From Rhodohalobacter sulfatireducens (GTDB taxonomy: Bacteria > Bacteroidota > Rhodothermia > Balneolales > Balneolaceae): 38,272 nucleotides of DNA. Every line of letters begins with the position of its first letter. The stretch's first letter is position 1. The stretch is from positions 1-38,272 of the forward strand of contig NZ_JAKLWS010000040.1 in assembly GCF_022012475.1 (NCBI RefSeq). The letters are read 5' to 3'. The notes under the pieces were generated by a model that saw only the letters and a program-made list of their open reading frames with translations, searched no databases and had not been told where the DNA came from. Below, piece after piece: positions 25,730 through 33,913 of the stretch. The translations under genes and the position numbers were made by a program.

Positions 25730-27242
25730 TACGGTCATTTTACGAACTCTCGTTTTATCATTTTTCATTTTTGGGTTATTAGTATCTCTTTCAGCAAAAT
25801 CCATTGCCGGATCTCTACAAAACGAGCCTTCGCATAGAATTGCTTTGTCTGTTAATGATTCAGACAACTATTTATTTACATCCGGAAATTTAGATAGGAT
25901 TCGCGCAATCGGGGTCGATATGCTGGAGGTACCATTTCCAAACAGCATTAGCAACACTGATCTGGAACAGTTTTACTTGCTCCTGGACTCAAACCAACAC
26001 TACGTTACGGAGTATCAAGTAAGAAACAACTATAAATTGATTCTGAATTCGGTACTGAGATCGTATAATAGTGTACCGGCTCAATTAATGGATAATTTAG
26101 CGGCAATAAAATTGTTTGATTATCCTGCAGATTATAGACCTGATTTTCCTTCTTCAGCTGATAGTCTACTCATCCAACTCTCGAATTCTTTTGATAAACC
26201 GATTTATTATCAATCAGCATTTTCTGCACCGAACTATCCACTTCAGAAAATTGATTTTTTCTCAAGCCAGATTAAGGTTCGGCAAGATGGATTAACTCCT
26301 CTCTCATCAACAGTTGTCAAATTTGAACCATCCACCGATGAGAATGCTTCTCTCCAAAGCCTTGAAGAGTGCCTCAATCAGTTGCTCACCGAATCCGAAA
26401 GTCTAATCATCATTCCTGCTGATTGGTTTCTCAAACGAATGGAAGCTCAATCATCATTTTCAACGATCATCTCTGCATATCTTGACGGAGAGCCCGTTAA
26501 TTTTCCAATGCCAGCAGAAACCGCATACTCTCCGGAAACCAACTGGCCGATTATAATATTGTTGATAATATGGATCAGTTTTATCCTCAATTATAGGTAT
26601 CAACCCATGTATAAGGCAGCCTTGCCCCGATATTTCCTGAATCATTCCTTTTTTGTTCAAGATGTGAAGCAATACCGAATTCGAAATGCCACACCGGGTG
26701 TCATTATTTTACTGCAGCATGCTGTTATCACAGGTTTATTTTTCTATTTGCTCTCCGAAGATTTTATTAGCAGCCTAGGTTTAGAATCTTTTTCATATCA
26801 TTACTCAGTTATTTTTTATCCGGGTTTTGAAAAGCTTTCTCTCTTTGGAATTGGATTTTTAACAGCCTTAATCTCACATATCATTTCAATTTTCTGGATT
26901 TACCTGCCCAACAAACAAATAAAGCAGCTCAACCAGGTGATAAATCTCTATAGTTGGCCATTCCACATCAACCTGATTGTGGTAACTTTTGCAGTTTACT
27001 TCGTACAGCTTCAATCTGCAGAAGACTGGACTCTTGCAGCGGCCGTTATTTTTTTCTTCTTTTGGTTTTCGAGTTTTATAATCGCCGCAGCAGACAGCGC
27101 TCGGTTCCTCCAAAAATACCGAGCTCTTAATTTATTTCTAACCGTGGGCCTTTATTTTCTTGTGATCTCCCTCTCAATCGTGCTTGCCTTGTGGCTGCCA
27201 GGGATCTATCAACCAATTGAGATGGCTTTTATGCTCCCTTAA
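25701..27242 (+). CDS. Unknown exported protein with C-terminal membrane domain
   Basis: I do not recognise this protein. The open frame reaches back to a TTG at 25662, but a TTG at 25701 gives a better N-terminus (MKTLRISKNNTVIL, then hydrophobic LVLSFFIFGLLVSLSA), about 513 aa. No ATG is available before the signal segment. Residues about 35-285 are predicted extracytoplasmic and mixed alpha/beta (HRIALSVNDSDNYLF, RAIGVDMLEVPFPNSI, ESLIIIPADWFLKRM). About six membrane helices follow (starting NWPIIILLIIWISFILN). It overlaps the Lrp gene and is probably co-transcribed with it. Its stop overlaps by 3 bp the stop of the convergent rpoN gene. Confidence 0.7.
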   Translation: MKTLRISKNNTVILRTLVLSFFIFGLLVSLSAKSIAGSLQNEPSHRIALSVNDSDNYLFTSGNLDRIRAIGVDMLEVPFPNSISNTDLEQFYLLLDSNQHYVTEYQVRNNYKLILNSVLRSYNSVPAQLMDNLAAIKLFDYPADYRPDFPSSADSLLIQLSNSFDKPIYYQSAFSAPNYPLQKIDFFSSQIKVRQDGLTPLSSTVVKFEPSTDENASLQSLEECLNQLLTESESLIIIPADWFLKRMEAQSSFSTIISAYLDGEPVNFPMPAETAYSPETNWPIIILLIIWISFILNYRYQPMYKAALPRYFLNHSFFVQDVKQYRIRNATPGVIILLQHAVITGLFFYLLSEDFISSLGLESFSYHYSVIFYPGFEKLSLFGIGFLTALISHIISIFWIYLPNKQIKQLNQVINLYSWPFHINLIVVTFAVYFVQLQSAEDWTLAAAVIFFFFWFSSFIIAAADSARFLQKYRALNLFLTVGLYFLVISLSIVLALWLPGIYQPIEMAFMLP

Positions 27243-28774
27243 ACAATCTGTTTTCTTAGTCGGGCTACAGGGATCTGAAGATTTTCGCGGTACTTGCTAA
27301 CCGTCCGTCGGGCTACTTTATATCCTTTATCCTTGAGAATTTCTGTGAGTGCCTGATCGCTATACGGCTTCTTTTTATTCTCATTTTGAATTACATCCCG
27401 GAGTACATTTTTTACTTCCCGGCTTGATACGTCCTCGCCACTTTCTGTTTCCAACCCTTCACTGAAAAAATACTTCAGTTCAAATACACCAAAATTGGTT
27501 TGAACATATTTGCCATTTACAACCCGAGAAACCGTTGATATATCCATATTGATCCTTTCAGCTACATCTTTGAGAATCATTGGTTTTAAACCTTCCCCGT
27601 GTTTGAAGAAATCCTCCTGAAGAGCGACAATGGTACGCATCGTTTTCATCAACGTGTTGTGCCTCTGTTTGATGGAATCAATAAACCACTGGGCTGACTC
27701 GACTTTATCTTTGATGAATTTTCTTGCTTCTTTATCACCACTCTCTTTCTGTTTTTCTTTCTTATTCTTTAAATTTTCCCACATCATTTTATAGTCGGGA
27801 GAAATCCGGAGTGGGGGGATATTTCGCTGACTCAATCGAATGACAAATTCACCTTCATCTTTTTTTCCATCCTCTTCAAACGGCTCGTAATAAACTTCAA
27901 AATCCGGTTCAATATATTGCTGGTTGTCTGTATCGGGATTTGAAACCCCTCCCGGACGTGGATTTAAGCCTTTGATCAGCTCAAATACCTCTTTCAATTC
28001 TTCATTGCCAACACCGAGGCGAGACTTCAGCTTTTCAAAATGTTTCTTTTCAAAGGCGTCCCACTCCTCCTCAAGAAGTTTTTCTGCCAGTTCCCTGAGG
28101 TCTGTATCTGTATCTGAGTGTCGGACCTGGCACAAAAGGCAATCTCTCAAATCCCGGGAAGCGATACCGACGGGTTCCAACTCCTGGATCTGTTTTCGAA
28201 CCTTTTCAACCTGGCCGGCCTTCACTAAAGTCCCGTGGTTAAATGCAATATTATCTACCACGGCATCAATTTCTCTGCGGAAATATCCATCCTCATCCAG
28301 TGAACCCAATATTTGGTCTGCGATCAACATTTCGTCTTCATCCAGGTCTAGAAGAGAAACCTGCTGTTCAAGTTCTTCTAAAAGGGATTCATGATACGGA
28401 TTAGGCAGGTCTTTCCAGTCGTCATCCCCAGCAGATCGGCTTCCGGTACCCGAATAGTTCATACCGTCGTACTCGGTATTATGTAGAAAAGAATCCCAGT
28501 CGATCTCTTCATTTTGATCTACCGGGTCCGGGTCACTATCGCCCTCCTGCTCTTCGGTCTCCTCCCACTCAATCTCCTCATTTTCAGGGAGTGTTTCCTC
28601 TTGTGATAGCGGATCTCCTTCTTCAAGAACAGGATTCATCTCGATCTCCTGTTTCACTCTTTGTTCAAGGCCCATCGTGGGAAGCTGCAACAGTTTCACA
28701 AATTGAATCTGCTGCGGAGAAAGCTTCTGCTGCAGCGACTGTTTTTGTGATATGTTTTGACCTGTTTTTAACAT
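27239..28774 (-). CDS. rpoN: RNA polymerase sigma-54 factor
   Basis: RpoN directs RNA polymerase to -24/-12 promoters that require AAA+ activators. The 511-residue protein has the Gln-rich activator-contact region I (SQKQSLQQKLSPQQIQFVK), an acidic region II (about 50-115), a core-binding domain, the HTH (AERINMDISTVSRVVNGKYV) and the C-terminal RpoN box ARRTVSKYREN. The ATG at 28774 directly follows the TAG of the DUF3109 gene, so the two are co-translated. No sigma-54 activator gene lies in the window. Confidence 0.96.
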   Translation of the reverse strand: MLKTGQNISQKQSLQQKLSPQQIQFVKLLQLPTMGLEQRVKQEIEMNPVLEEGDPLSQEETLPENEEIEWEETEEQEGDSDPDPVDQNEEIDWDSFLHNTEYDGMNYSGTGSRSAGDDDWKDLPNPYHESLLEELEQQVSLLDLDEDEMLIADQILGSLDEDGYFRREIDAVVDNIAFNHGTLVKAGQVEKVRKQIQELEPVGIASRDLRDCLLCQVRHSDTDTDLRELAEKLLEEEWDAFEKKHFEKLKSRLGVGNEELKEVFELIKGLNPRPGGVSNPDTDNQQYIEPDFEVYYEPFEEDGKKDEGEFVIRLSQRNIPPLRISPDYKMMWENLKNKKEKQKESGDKEARKFIKDKVESAQWFIDSIKQRHNTLMKTMRTIVALQEDFFKHGEGLKPMILKDVAERINMDISTVSRVVNGKYVQTNFGVFELKYFFSEGLETESGEDVSSREVKNVLRDVIQNENKKKPYSDQALTEILKDKGYKVARRTVSKYRENLQIPVARLRKQIV

Positions 28775-29356
28775 CTACGCGATTTGTTTCCTTTCTTCTT
28801 CACAAATATCAAGAAACTCCATATACCATTCCTCCCCATACCGGCGAATGAGCGAATCTTTCAAAAAATCAGACAGGTAAATACCTTCACTTTCACCCCG
28901 ATCACATCCGGCAGAACACAATTCCGGCAGGTATTCAAAATTAGCATATTCAAGACCGGCAATTCGTTTGAGCCGAATCGGGTACAAGTGACAACTAATC
29001 GGCTTTTCCCATCCAAATTCACCGGAATAGTAAGCATTTTGAATGGCGCATGTGGCAGCTCCGTTTTCATCTTTCTGAACAAAAACACATTCACCGGACT
29101 CAATACAGGAGATTTCATAGCCGTTCCGGCTATCACCCTGTACTACTCCATTTTCCTTGACAACATTCACTGCTTCAGGATCCAAATTGTCTCTAAGTTT
29201 TCTGAAAGCCTTCCTCAAAACCGGGATCTCCTTCTTGCTTACAGGTGCTCCGGCATCACCCACTACACAGCATGCACCTTTACATCTGCTAATGTCACAT
29301 GCGAATTTTGCCGTTGCAATATCCTCAGAAAGTATGACGTTTTGAACTCTTATCAT
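28775..29356 (-). CDS. DUF3109 family cysteine-rich protein
   Basis: This 193-residue protein of the DUF3109 family is common in Bacteroidota and has unknown function. The conserved cysteines occur as CDISRCKGACC (residues 20-30), SCIESGEC, TCAIQNA, SCHLYPIR and ELCSAGCDRG, which together suggest metal or Fe-S binding related to the YkgJ/CxxCxxCC-type proteins. It begins at ATG 29356 and abuts rpoN. The octamer array lies about 115 bp upstream, between it and dprA. Confidence 0.88.
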   Translation of the reverse strand: MIRVQNVILSEDIATAKFACDISRCKGACCVVGDAGAPVSKKEIPVLRKAFRKLRDNLDPEAVNVVKENGVVQGDSRNGYEISCIESGECVFVQKDENGAATCAIQNAYYSGEFGWEKPISCHLYPIRLKRIAGLEYANFEYLPELCSAGCDRGESEGIYLSDFLKDSLIRRYGEEWYMEFLDICEEERKQIA

Positions 29357-29622
29357 GTTTCATTACTTAATAATACTTGAATAATCTATCTGCTTTAGAG
29401 TCATCAACTAAGTGAATAATATCAAATATAATATCAGCTCAATTTCATTTATCCGATGACTGCCACTTTTCATCAACTCATCAACTCATCAACTCATCAA
29501 CTCATCAACTCATCAACTCATCAACTCATCAACTCATCAACTCATCAACTAAATATAACGAACACAAATGAGGGGTATGGCATTTATCCTGCTAAAATTT
29601 GGAATTTTAATCTCAGGATGGA
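29357..29622. other. Intergenic region between dprA and the DUF3109 gene
   Basis: This 266-bp region contains a 10-copy octamer array (29471-29550). Next to it, at 29440-29461, is a 22-bp sequence (ending ATCCGATGACT) that recurs almost unchanged upstream of tsaB. The part nearest 29357 is AT-rich and should contain the promoter for the DUF3109-rpoN operon. No gene was seen. Confidence 0.6.
29471..29550. repeat. Octanucleotide tandem array (CATCAACT)10
   Basis: There are ten exact copies of CATCAACT with no interruptions. The array is entirely intergenic, 73 bp beyond the dprA stop and about 115 bp upstream of the DUF3109 start. Perfect copies indicate recent expansion by slippage, so copy number is expected to vary between strains. 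Confidence 0.98.
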
Positions 29623-30747
29623 TCAACAGAGCTCAAAATATTTTCCGGCTTTTTGTTTAACAGCACCCTTCATTTCCAGGTCTAAGAGTGTCGGCAGAAG
29701 TGCATAGGTGGGTTTTTCAATCTTCTCACTTATTTGATCGATATGTAACTCATCGTTTTTTAAAAGCTTGCAAATTTCTTTTGATGCTTCATCAAGCTCC
29801 AGGCTTTCCCACTTCTTTTTGGGATTTTCTTCAATTTCCTGTGATTTTGAATCGGTATGAACAGAAATTTCAACTAAAATATCATCAATAGACTGAACCA
29901 ATTTCCCCTGTCCGGTGCGAATCAAATAATTGCACCCCTGCCCACCTAAAGAGTCCAAAGGATGTGGAATGACAAACACTTCACGATTTTGGTCTAACGC
30001 ACTTCGAGCGGTAATCATACTTCCACCTTTAACTCCACTTTCCACAACCAATGTACCGTGACTCATTCCACTGACAATTCGATTCCGTTCCGGGAAGTTT
30101 ACAGCATCAGGAGCAGCTCCCGGTTCAAATTCTGTAATAACCGCACCATCATTTTCGATGATATCTTCCGCTAACCTAGAGTTTTTCGACGGGTAGATCA
30201 CGTCTATTCCCGACCCTAAAACAGCAACTGTTTTACCACCCGATTCCACCGCCGCCCGATGTGATACAGCATCAACACCGTAAGCAAGGCCGCTATTTAC
30301 ACAAAGGCCGGCAGCTGTAAGCTTACTTGCCCACACTTTCGCTTGATTCAATCCGTATTTTGAAGCTCGCCGGGTCCCAACTACAGCAATTCCGTCTGAT
30401 AGCAGTGCTTCTTTATTTCCTTTTACCCAAAGTAAAACCGGCGGATCAAAAATATGCCTGAGAAGAGGTGGGTAGTGTTCATCATTAATGGAAACAAGAT
30501 CTGCCCCGATTTTTTCTGTCTTTTCGAGAATGGAATCTACTTTTTTCCATTCATCAAACTGGACGAAATTTTTAGCTATGTGTTCACCAAATCCATCAAA
30601 CCGAAGCAGGTCCGGCAATTTCATTTTGAAAAGCTCAGACGCATCCCCTACTGCGGTACGGTCTAATAATGTTTTTATTCTGCGGACTCCGAAATCGGGG
30701 ATTTGAAGAAGTGCCAGCAGTGCTCTATGATGACTTGTCTTGTTCAA
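29623..30747 (-). CDS. dprA: DNA-processing protein DprA
   Basis: DprA loads RecA on incoming single-stranded DNA during natural transformation. The 374-residue protein has an N-terminal SAM/HhH-like part (LLALLQIPDFGVRRIKTLL), the Rossmann-like DprA core (about 113-320: GIAVVGTRRASKYG, GLAYGVDAVSHRAA, VAVLGSGIDVIYP, FPERNRIVSGMSHGTLVVE) and a C-terminal winged-helix DML1-like domain. No ATG is available near the N-terminus; TTG 30747 fits the family start and overlaps the 3' end of obgE by 23 bp, which suggests translational coupling. Confidence 0.93.
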   Translation of the reverse strand: MNKTSHHRALLALLQIPDFGVRRIKTLLDRTAVGDASELFKMKLPDLLRFDGFGEHIAKNFVQFDEWKKVDSILEKTEKIGADLVSINDEHYPPLLRHIFDPPVLLWVKGNKEALLSDGIAVVGTRRASKYGLNQAKVWASKLTAAGLCVNSGLAYGVDAVSHRAAVESGGKTVAVLGSGIDVIYPSKNSRLAEDIIENDGAVITEFEPGAAPDAVNFPERNRIVSGMSHGTLVVESGVKGGSMITARSALDQNREVFVIPHPLDSLGGQGCNYLIRTGQGKLVQSIDDILVEISVHTDSKSQEIEENPKKKWESLELDEASKEICKLLKNDELHIDQISEKIEKPTYALLPTLLDLEMKGAVKQKAGKYFELC

Positions 30748-31723
30748 CGGTTTGTAGTTTCTCCCAAATTTTCTCTTTCAGCTCCTCCATATTATGCCCA
30801 GTTGCAGAGGATATCAATATTGTGTCGATACTATCCTTCAAGTCAAGCTCTTCATCCAGCTCGTAATTCTCTTTCAGGTCCATTTTACTTATAGCAAGTA
30901 GTCTTGGTTTATCCAAAAGATCAGATCGATAAGCTTTAAGCTCGTTCAGGAGAGCATTGTATTCCTGCTTGATATCTGAATTGACAGCAATTACAAATAA
31001 CAACAAATTATTCCGTTCTATATGCCTCAAAAACTGGATTCCTAAACCTTTTCCTTCATGGGCATCTTCAATAATTCCGGGAATATCTGCCATCACAAAA
31101 CTTCTGTAATCTGAAGATGTTACTACACCCAAATTTGGCTGGAGCGTTGTAAAGGGATAGTCTGCAATTTTGGGTTTGGCCGCAGAAAGAGCCGATAACA
31201 ATGTACTCTTCCCGGCATTTGGAAAGCCGACGAGTCCGACGTCTGCAATCAATTTCAATTCCAGTTCAACCGTTCGTTCTGCGCCCTCTTCACCTTCCTG
31301 GGCGTGTTGGGGAGTTTGGTTGGTGGCACTTCGGAAGTGCCAGTTACCAAGTCCGCCTTTCCCGCCTTCCGCAATAACAATTTCCTCTCCGTCTTCTGTA
31401 ATCTCACCTATACGCTCTTTTGAATCAGCATCATAGGCCACCGTTCCCATGGGTACTTCAAGAATTTCATCCTCACCGTCTTTTCCCTGTTTTCGGGATG
31501 TATGTCCATTTTGCCCATCTTTAGCATTCACAAATTTTCGGTATCGAAGGTCAAGAAGAGTATTGAGTTGCTTGTTTCCCCTGAGTATAACATCTCCGCC
31601 TTTGCCTCCATCGCCTCCGTCTGGACCTCCTTTAGGCTCATACTTCTCCCGCCTGAAGTGAGCCATTCCGCTCCCTCCGTGTCCACCTGTTACATAAATC
31701 TTCGCGTAATCGGCAAATCTCAT
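30725..31723 (-). CDS. obgE: Obg-family GTPase
   Basis: This GTPase acts in late 50S ribosome assembly and stress control. The 332-residue protein has the glycine-rich Obg fold (1-155: GGHGGSGMAHFRREKYEPKG, GDGGKGGDVILRG) and the GTPase domain with G1 GFPNAGKS, G3 ADIPGIIE and a late G4 SKMD. It lacks the extra C-terminal OCT domain, as many short Obg proteins do. ATG is at 31723, 117 bp after accD. Confidence 0.97.
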   Translation of the reverse strand: MRFADYAKIYVTGGHGGSGMAHFRREKYEPKGGPDGGDGGKGGDVILRGNKQLNTLLDLRYRKFVNAKDGQNGHTSRKQGKDGEDEILEVPMGTVAYDADSKERIGEITEDGEEIVIAEGGKGGLGNWHFRSATNQTPQHAQEGEEGAERTVELELKLIADVGLVGFPNAGKSTLLSALSAAKPKIADYPFTTLQPNLGVVTSSDYRSFVMADIPGIIEDAHEGKGLGIQFLRHIERNNLLLFVIAVNSDIKQEYNALLNELKAYRSDLLDKPRLLAISKMDLKENYELDEELDLKDSIDTILISSATGHNMEELKEKIWEKLQTVEQDKSS

Positions 31724-31840
31724 AAATCTCTTTATTTTTTAATAAGGCAAGAAATTCGCAAATTTTCCTTCAGAAGAATCATAAACTTGTTTCCAATGAC
31801 GACAGTATAAAGGAATAACTTCGCGGATTTTTAATACAAT

Positions 31841-32680
31841 TTAATTTCTCAGTATCCGAAGCAACTTTGACAATTTTTTCTTCAACTTCGGCCGTGCTAC
31901 GATAAAATCGAGGAACCCATGCTCCAAAAGATACTCTGAGGTTTGGAATCCTTCAGGAAGATCTCTTCCGATGGTTTGACGAATGACCCGCGGACCGGCA
32001 AATCCAATAAGCGCCCCCGGTTCTGCAATGTTAAAATCTCCAAGCATTGCGTAACTGGCTGTTACTCCACCCGTCGTTGGATTGGTCATCACGGATATGT
32101 ATGGAACTTTTTCCCTTTCCAACAAAGCAAGTTTTGCGGAGGTTTTCGGTAGTTGCATCAGGCTGTAGACGCTTTCCATCATGCGGGCTCCACCAGATTG
32201 TGAAATAATAATAAGCGGGTACTTTTTCTCGCGAGCATGATCAATTGCCCTGCACAAGCGCTCTCCCACTACGGATCCCATACTTCCGCCGATAAACGAA
32301 AAATCCATACATGCAATAACTACATTATGCTTATCAAGCTTTCCAACTCCAACACGACATGCATCCGAAAGGCCCGATTTTTTCTGAGTTTGTTTAATCC
32401 GGTCTTTATACTTCTTTCGGTCCTCGAAATCGAGGGGGTCGGTAGGCATGATATCATCGGCAATTTCCGTGAATTTATTACCATCAAAAAGGATCGAGAA
32501 ATACTCCTCACTCCCTACTCGAAAATGATACCCGCTGAGCGGATCCACCCAGTGATTTTCCTCAAGTTCTCGCCGGTGAATGGTTTCTCCCGTCTCAGGT
32601 ACCTTCACCCATATGCCCTCAGGCATATCTTTCTTTTTATCGGTTTGAATGTTACTGTCTTTTCTTTTAAACCAAGCCAT
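31841..32680 (-). CDS. accD: Acetyl-CoA carboxylase carboxyltransferase beta subunit without zinc cysteines
   Basis: AccD, with AccA, transfers the carboxyl group from carboxybiotin to acetyl-CoA in the first committed step of fatty-acid synthesis. The 279-residue length is typical, and the carboxyltransferase core is intact (FIGGSMGSVVGERL, SQSGGARMMES, NPTTGGVTASYAMLGD, GALIGFAGPRVI). The N-terminal region aligns to the zinc ribbon, but the four ligand positions are V27, T30, D46 and S49 instead of cysteines (KVPET and VDPLS in place of KCPxC and VCPxC). So the subunit should not bind that zinc. This may be a lineage trait rather than damage, as the rest is well conserved. Confidence 0.95.
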   Translation of the reverse strand: MAWFKRKDSNIQTDKKKDMPEGIWVKVPETGETIHRRELEENHWVDPLSGYHFRVGSEEYFSILFDGNKFTEIADDIMPTDPLDFEDRKKYKDRIKQTQKKSGLSDACRVGVGKLDKHNVVIACMDFSFIGGSMGSVVGERLCRAIDHAREKKYPLIIISQSGGARMMESVYSLMQLPKTSAKLALLEREKVPYISVMTNPTTGGVTASYAMLGDFNIAEPGALIGFAGPRVIRQTIGRDLPEGFQTSEYLLEHGFLDFIVARPKLKKKLSKLLRILRN

Positions 32681-33094
32681 ATAAACTGATTAAATTTTAG
32701 ACTGCCTCAAAAATAACGAATATCGCCCGAAGCAAAAATCTTTTTATTTGGGTAAATCCTCCGGGGCAGGATTGTAGTCATCAAATTGGGTATAAAGATC
32801 TATTATCGTCTGTTTCAGCTCATGGCTATGAAAAGAATAACAAATTGCTCTGGGTCAACACCAAAAATACTAACCTATTGCCCCGCTGGAGCAAATAAAG
32901 GATTCATATACTCGCTTGCTAAAAAACATCCTGTCCCGTCCGGGACAAGTTCTTAGATTATATAACCAGTTTTAGCAAGCAATTCACTCTGCTCCGGCAG
33001 GAGCAGCAAATTCGTAGATAAGCGGACAGATAATATCCCAAGCGATCCGGAGGTGCGGCATGTTCTAAACGGCAAACCTGTCTCCAGAACTCCC
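32681..33094. other. Intergenic region with nested hairpins
   Basis: This is a 414-bp gap between tsaB and accD. At 32744-32854 the minus strand holds a 37-codon open stretch without a start codon (ICYSFHSHELKQTIIDLYTQ, ending DDYNPAPEDLPK), which could be the end of a lost gene; I cannot identify it. The 32878-33006 part is a set of hairpins listed separately. The accD promoter should lie just beyond 32680. Confidence 0.6.
32878..33006. repeat. Composite inverted-repeat element
   Basis: There are four stems in order. TTGCCCC/GGAGCAA (32878-32894) has a 3-nt loop and one mismatch. GCTTGCTAAAA/TTTTAGCAAGC (32914-32924 and 32970-32980) is a perfect 11-bp match. Nested inside it is the perfect TGTCCCG/CGGGACA (32932-32938 and 32941-32947). 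CTGCTCC/GGAGCAG (32989-32995 and 33000-33006) has a 4-nt loop. The two outer hairpins are sequence-related (TTGCyCC/GGAGCAA versus CTGCTCC/GGAGCAG), giving a symmetric layout. There is no T-run, so a simple terminator is unlikely. Confidence 0.8.
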
Positions 33095-33763
33095 TCAAAC
33101 ATCCGTATCATTCACCTGTGAAAGCGTCAAATATTCTGGCTCAAACGATTCTACATCTGCCTGACTGAAATGCTTTTTCAATTCGGGATGGTTCCATCCC
33201 AACACAAGATTCTTCGCTGAGATCGCTTCGGTTCCATGCCAGGTCATCTCACCTCGATTTTCGATTTCTAACCGTTCCCACCCGGTTCCAACTATCACAT
33301 CTCCCTTTTTGATCTGTCTCTCTAACTTCTCGATCTCAACTACATTTGCCTTTGAAATCTCAATTTCATTATCCAAACTCTTTTTCACTTTTTGATGATA
33401 GAGGTGCTGCCGGCGTGCATCAATCACAGCGTGAATAGCGGGGGGATTATCTGCCAAAAAAGGGATCGCAAAACTAAGAAGTGTGGGAAGTGTATAAAGA
33501 GGTACATCCTGCTGAAAAAGCAAACCTTTAATCGCTGAAGCACCAATTCTTAATCCGGTATATGAGCCCGGTCCGTTGCTGAAAAGAACGGCGTCTAAGT
33601 CTGCTACTTTTAATGAATGGCGATCCAACAGCTCCTTGATGAACTCAAATGTACGTTCAGAGTGTACGGAACGACCTTCCATCCGTTTTTCAATTACGCT
33701 TCGCCTTCCTTTTCCCAAAGCAACTGAACAGACCGGTGTTGATGTTTCAATGGCTAAAATCAT
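33095..33763 (-). CDS. tsaB: tRNA t6A synthesis protein TsaB
   Basis: TsaB is the scaffold partner of TsaD and TsaE in making N6-threonylcarbamoyl-adenosine at position 37 of ANN-decoding tRNAs. The 222-residue protein has the ASKHA-fold N-terminus MILAIETSTPVCSVALGKG, the VHSERTFEFIKELL segment and the SNGPGSYTGLRIG signature. The C-terminal half is degenerate, as usual for TsaB compared with TsaD. ATG is at 33763. A 10-bp inverted repeat lies upstream (33821-33877). Confidence 0.93.
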   Translation of the reverse strand: MILAIETSTPVCSVALGKGRRSVIEKRMEGRSVHSERTFEFIKELLDRHSLKVADLDAVLFSNGPGSYTGLRIGASAIKGLLFQQDVPLYTLPTLLSFAIPFLADNPPAIHAVIDARRQHLYHQKVKKSLDNEIEISKANVVEIEKLERQIKKGDVIVGTGWERLEIENRGEMTWHGTEAISAKNLVLGWNHPELKKHFSQADVESFEPEYLTLSQVNDTDV

Positions 33764-33820
33764 AATCGTTCGATCTTCAAATTAAAAAAACAATACCCGT
33801 CGATGCTCGGTTTATACAGC

Positions 33821-33877
33821 CATCGGATGAGTATTCTAATTCTAAATTTAACTTTCGGTAAATTCATTCATCCGATG
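33821..33877. repeat. Inverted repeat upstream of tsaB
   Basis: CATCGGATGA (33821-33830) and TCATCCGATG (33868-33877) are a perfect 10-bp inverted pair with a 37-nt spacer; allowing two mismatches, the arms extend to 15 bp. The right arm lies in a 22-bp sequence that recurs (19 of 22 identical) at 29440-29461. It could be a protein-binding site or part of a dispersed repeat. Confidence 0.6.
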
Positions 33878-33913
33878 ACTCAATGGTTATAATCTATTTA
33901 GAGTAAACAACTT

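Noticed and set aside
27924-28394. 156-residue Ser-rich plus-strand frame
   Set aside because: It is antisense to rpoN; Ser-rich composition is expected from the complement of an acidic gene.
29456-29707. 83-residue frame made of repeated HQLINSST
   Set aside because: It is a translation of the CATCAACT array running into dprA on the other strand.
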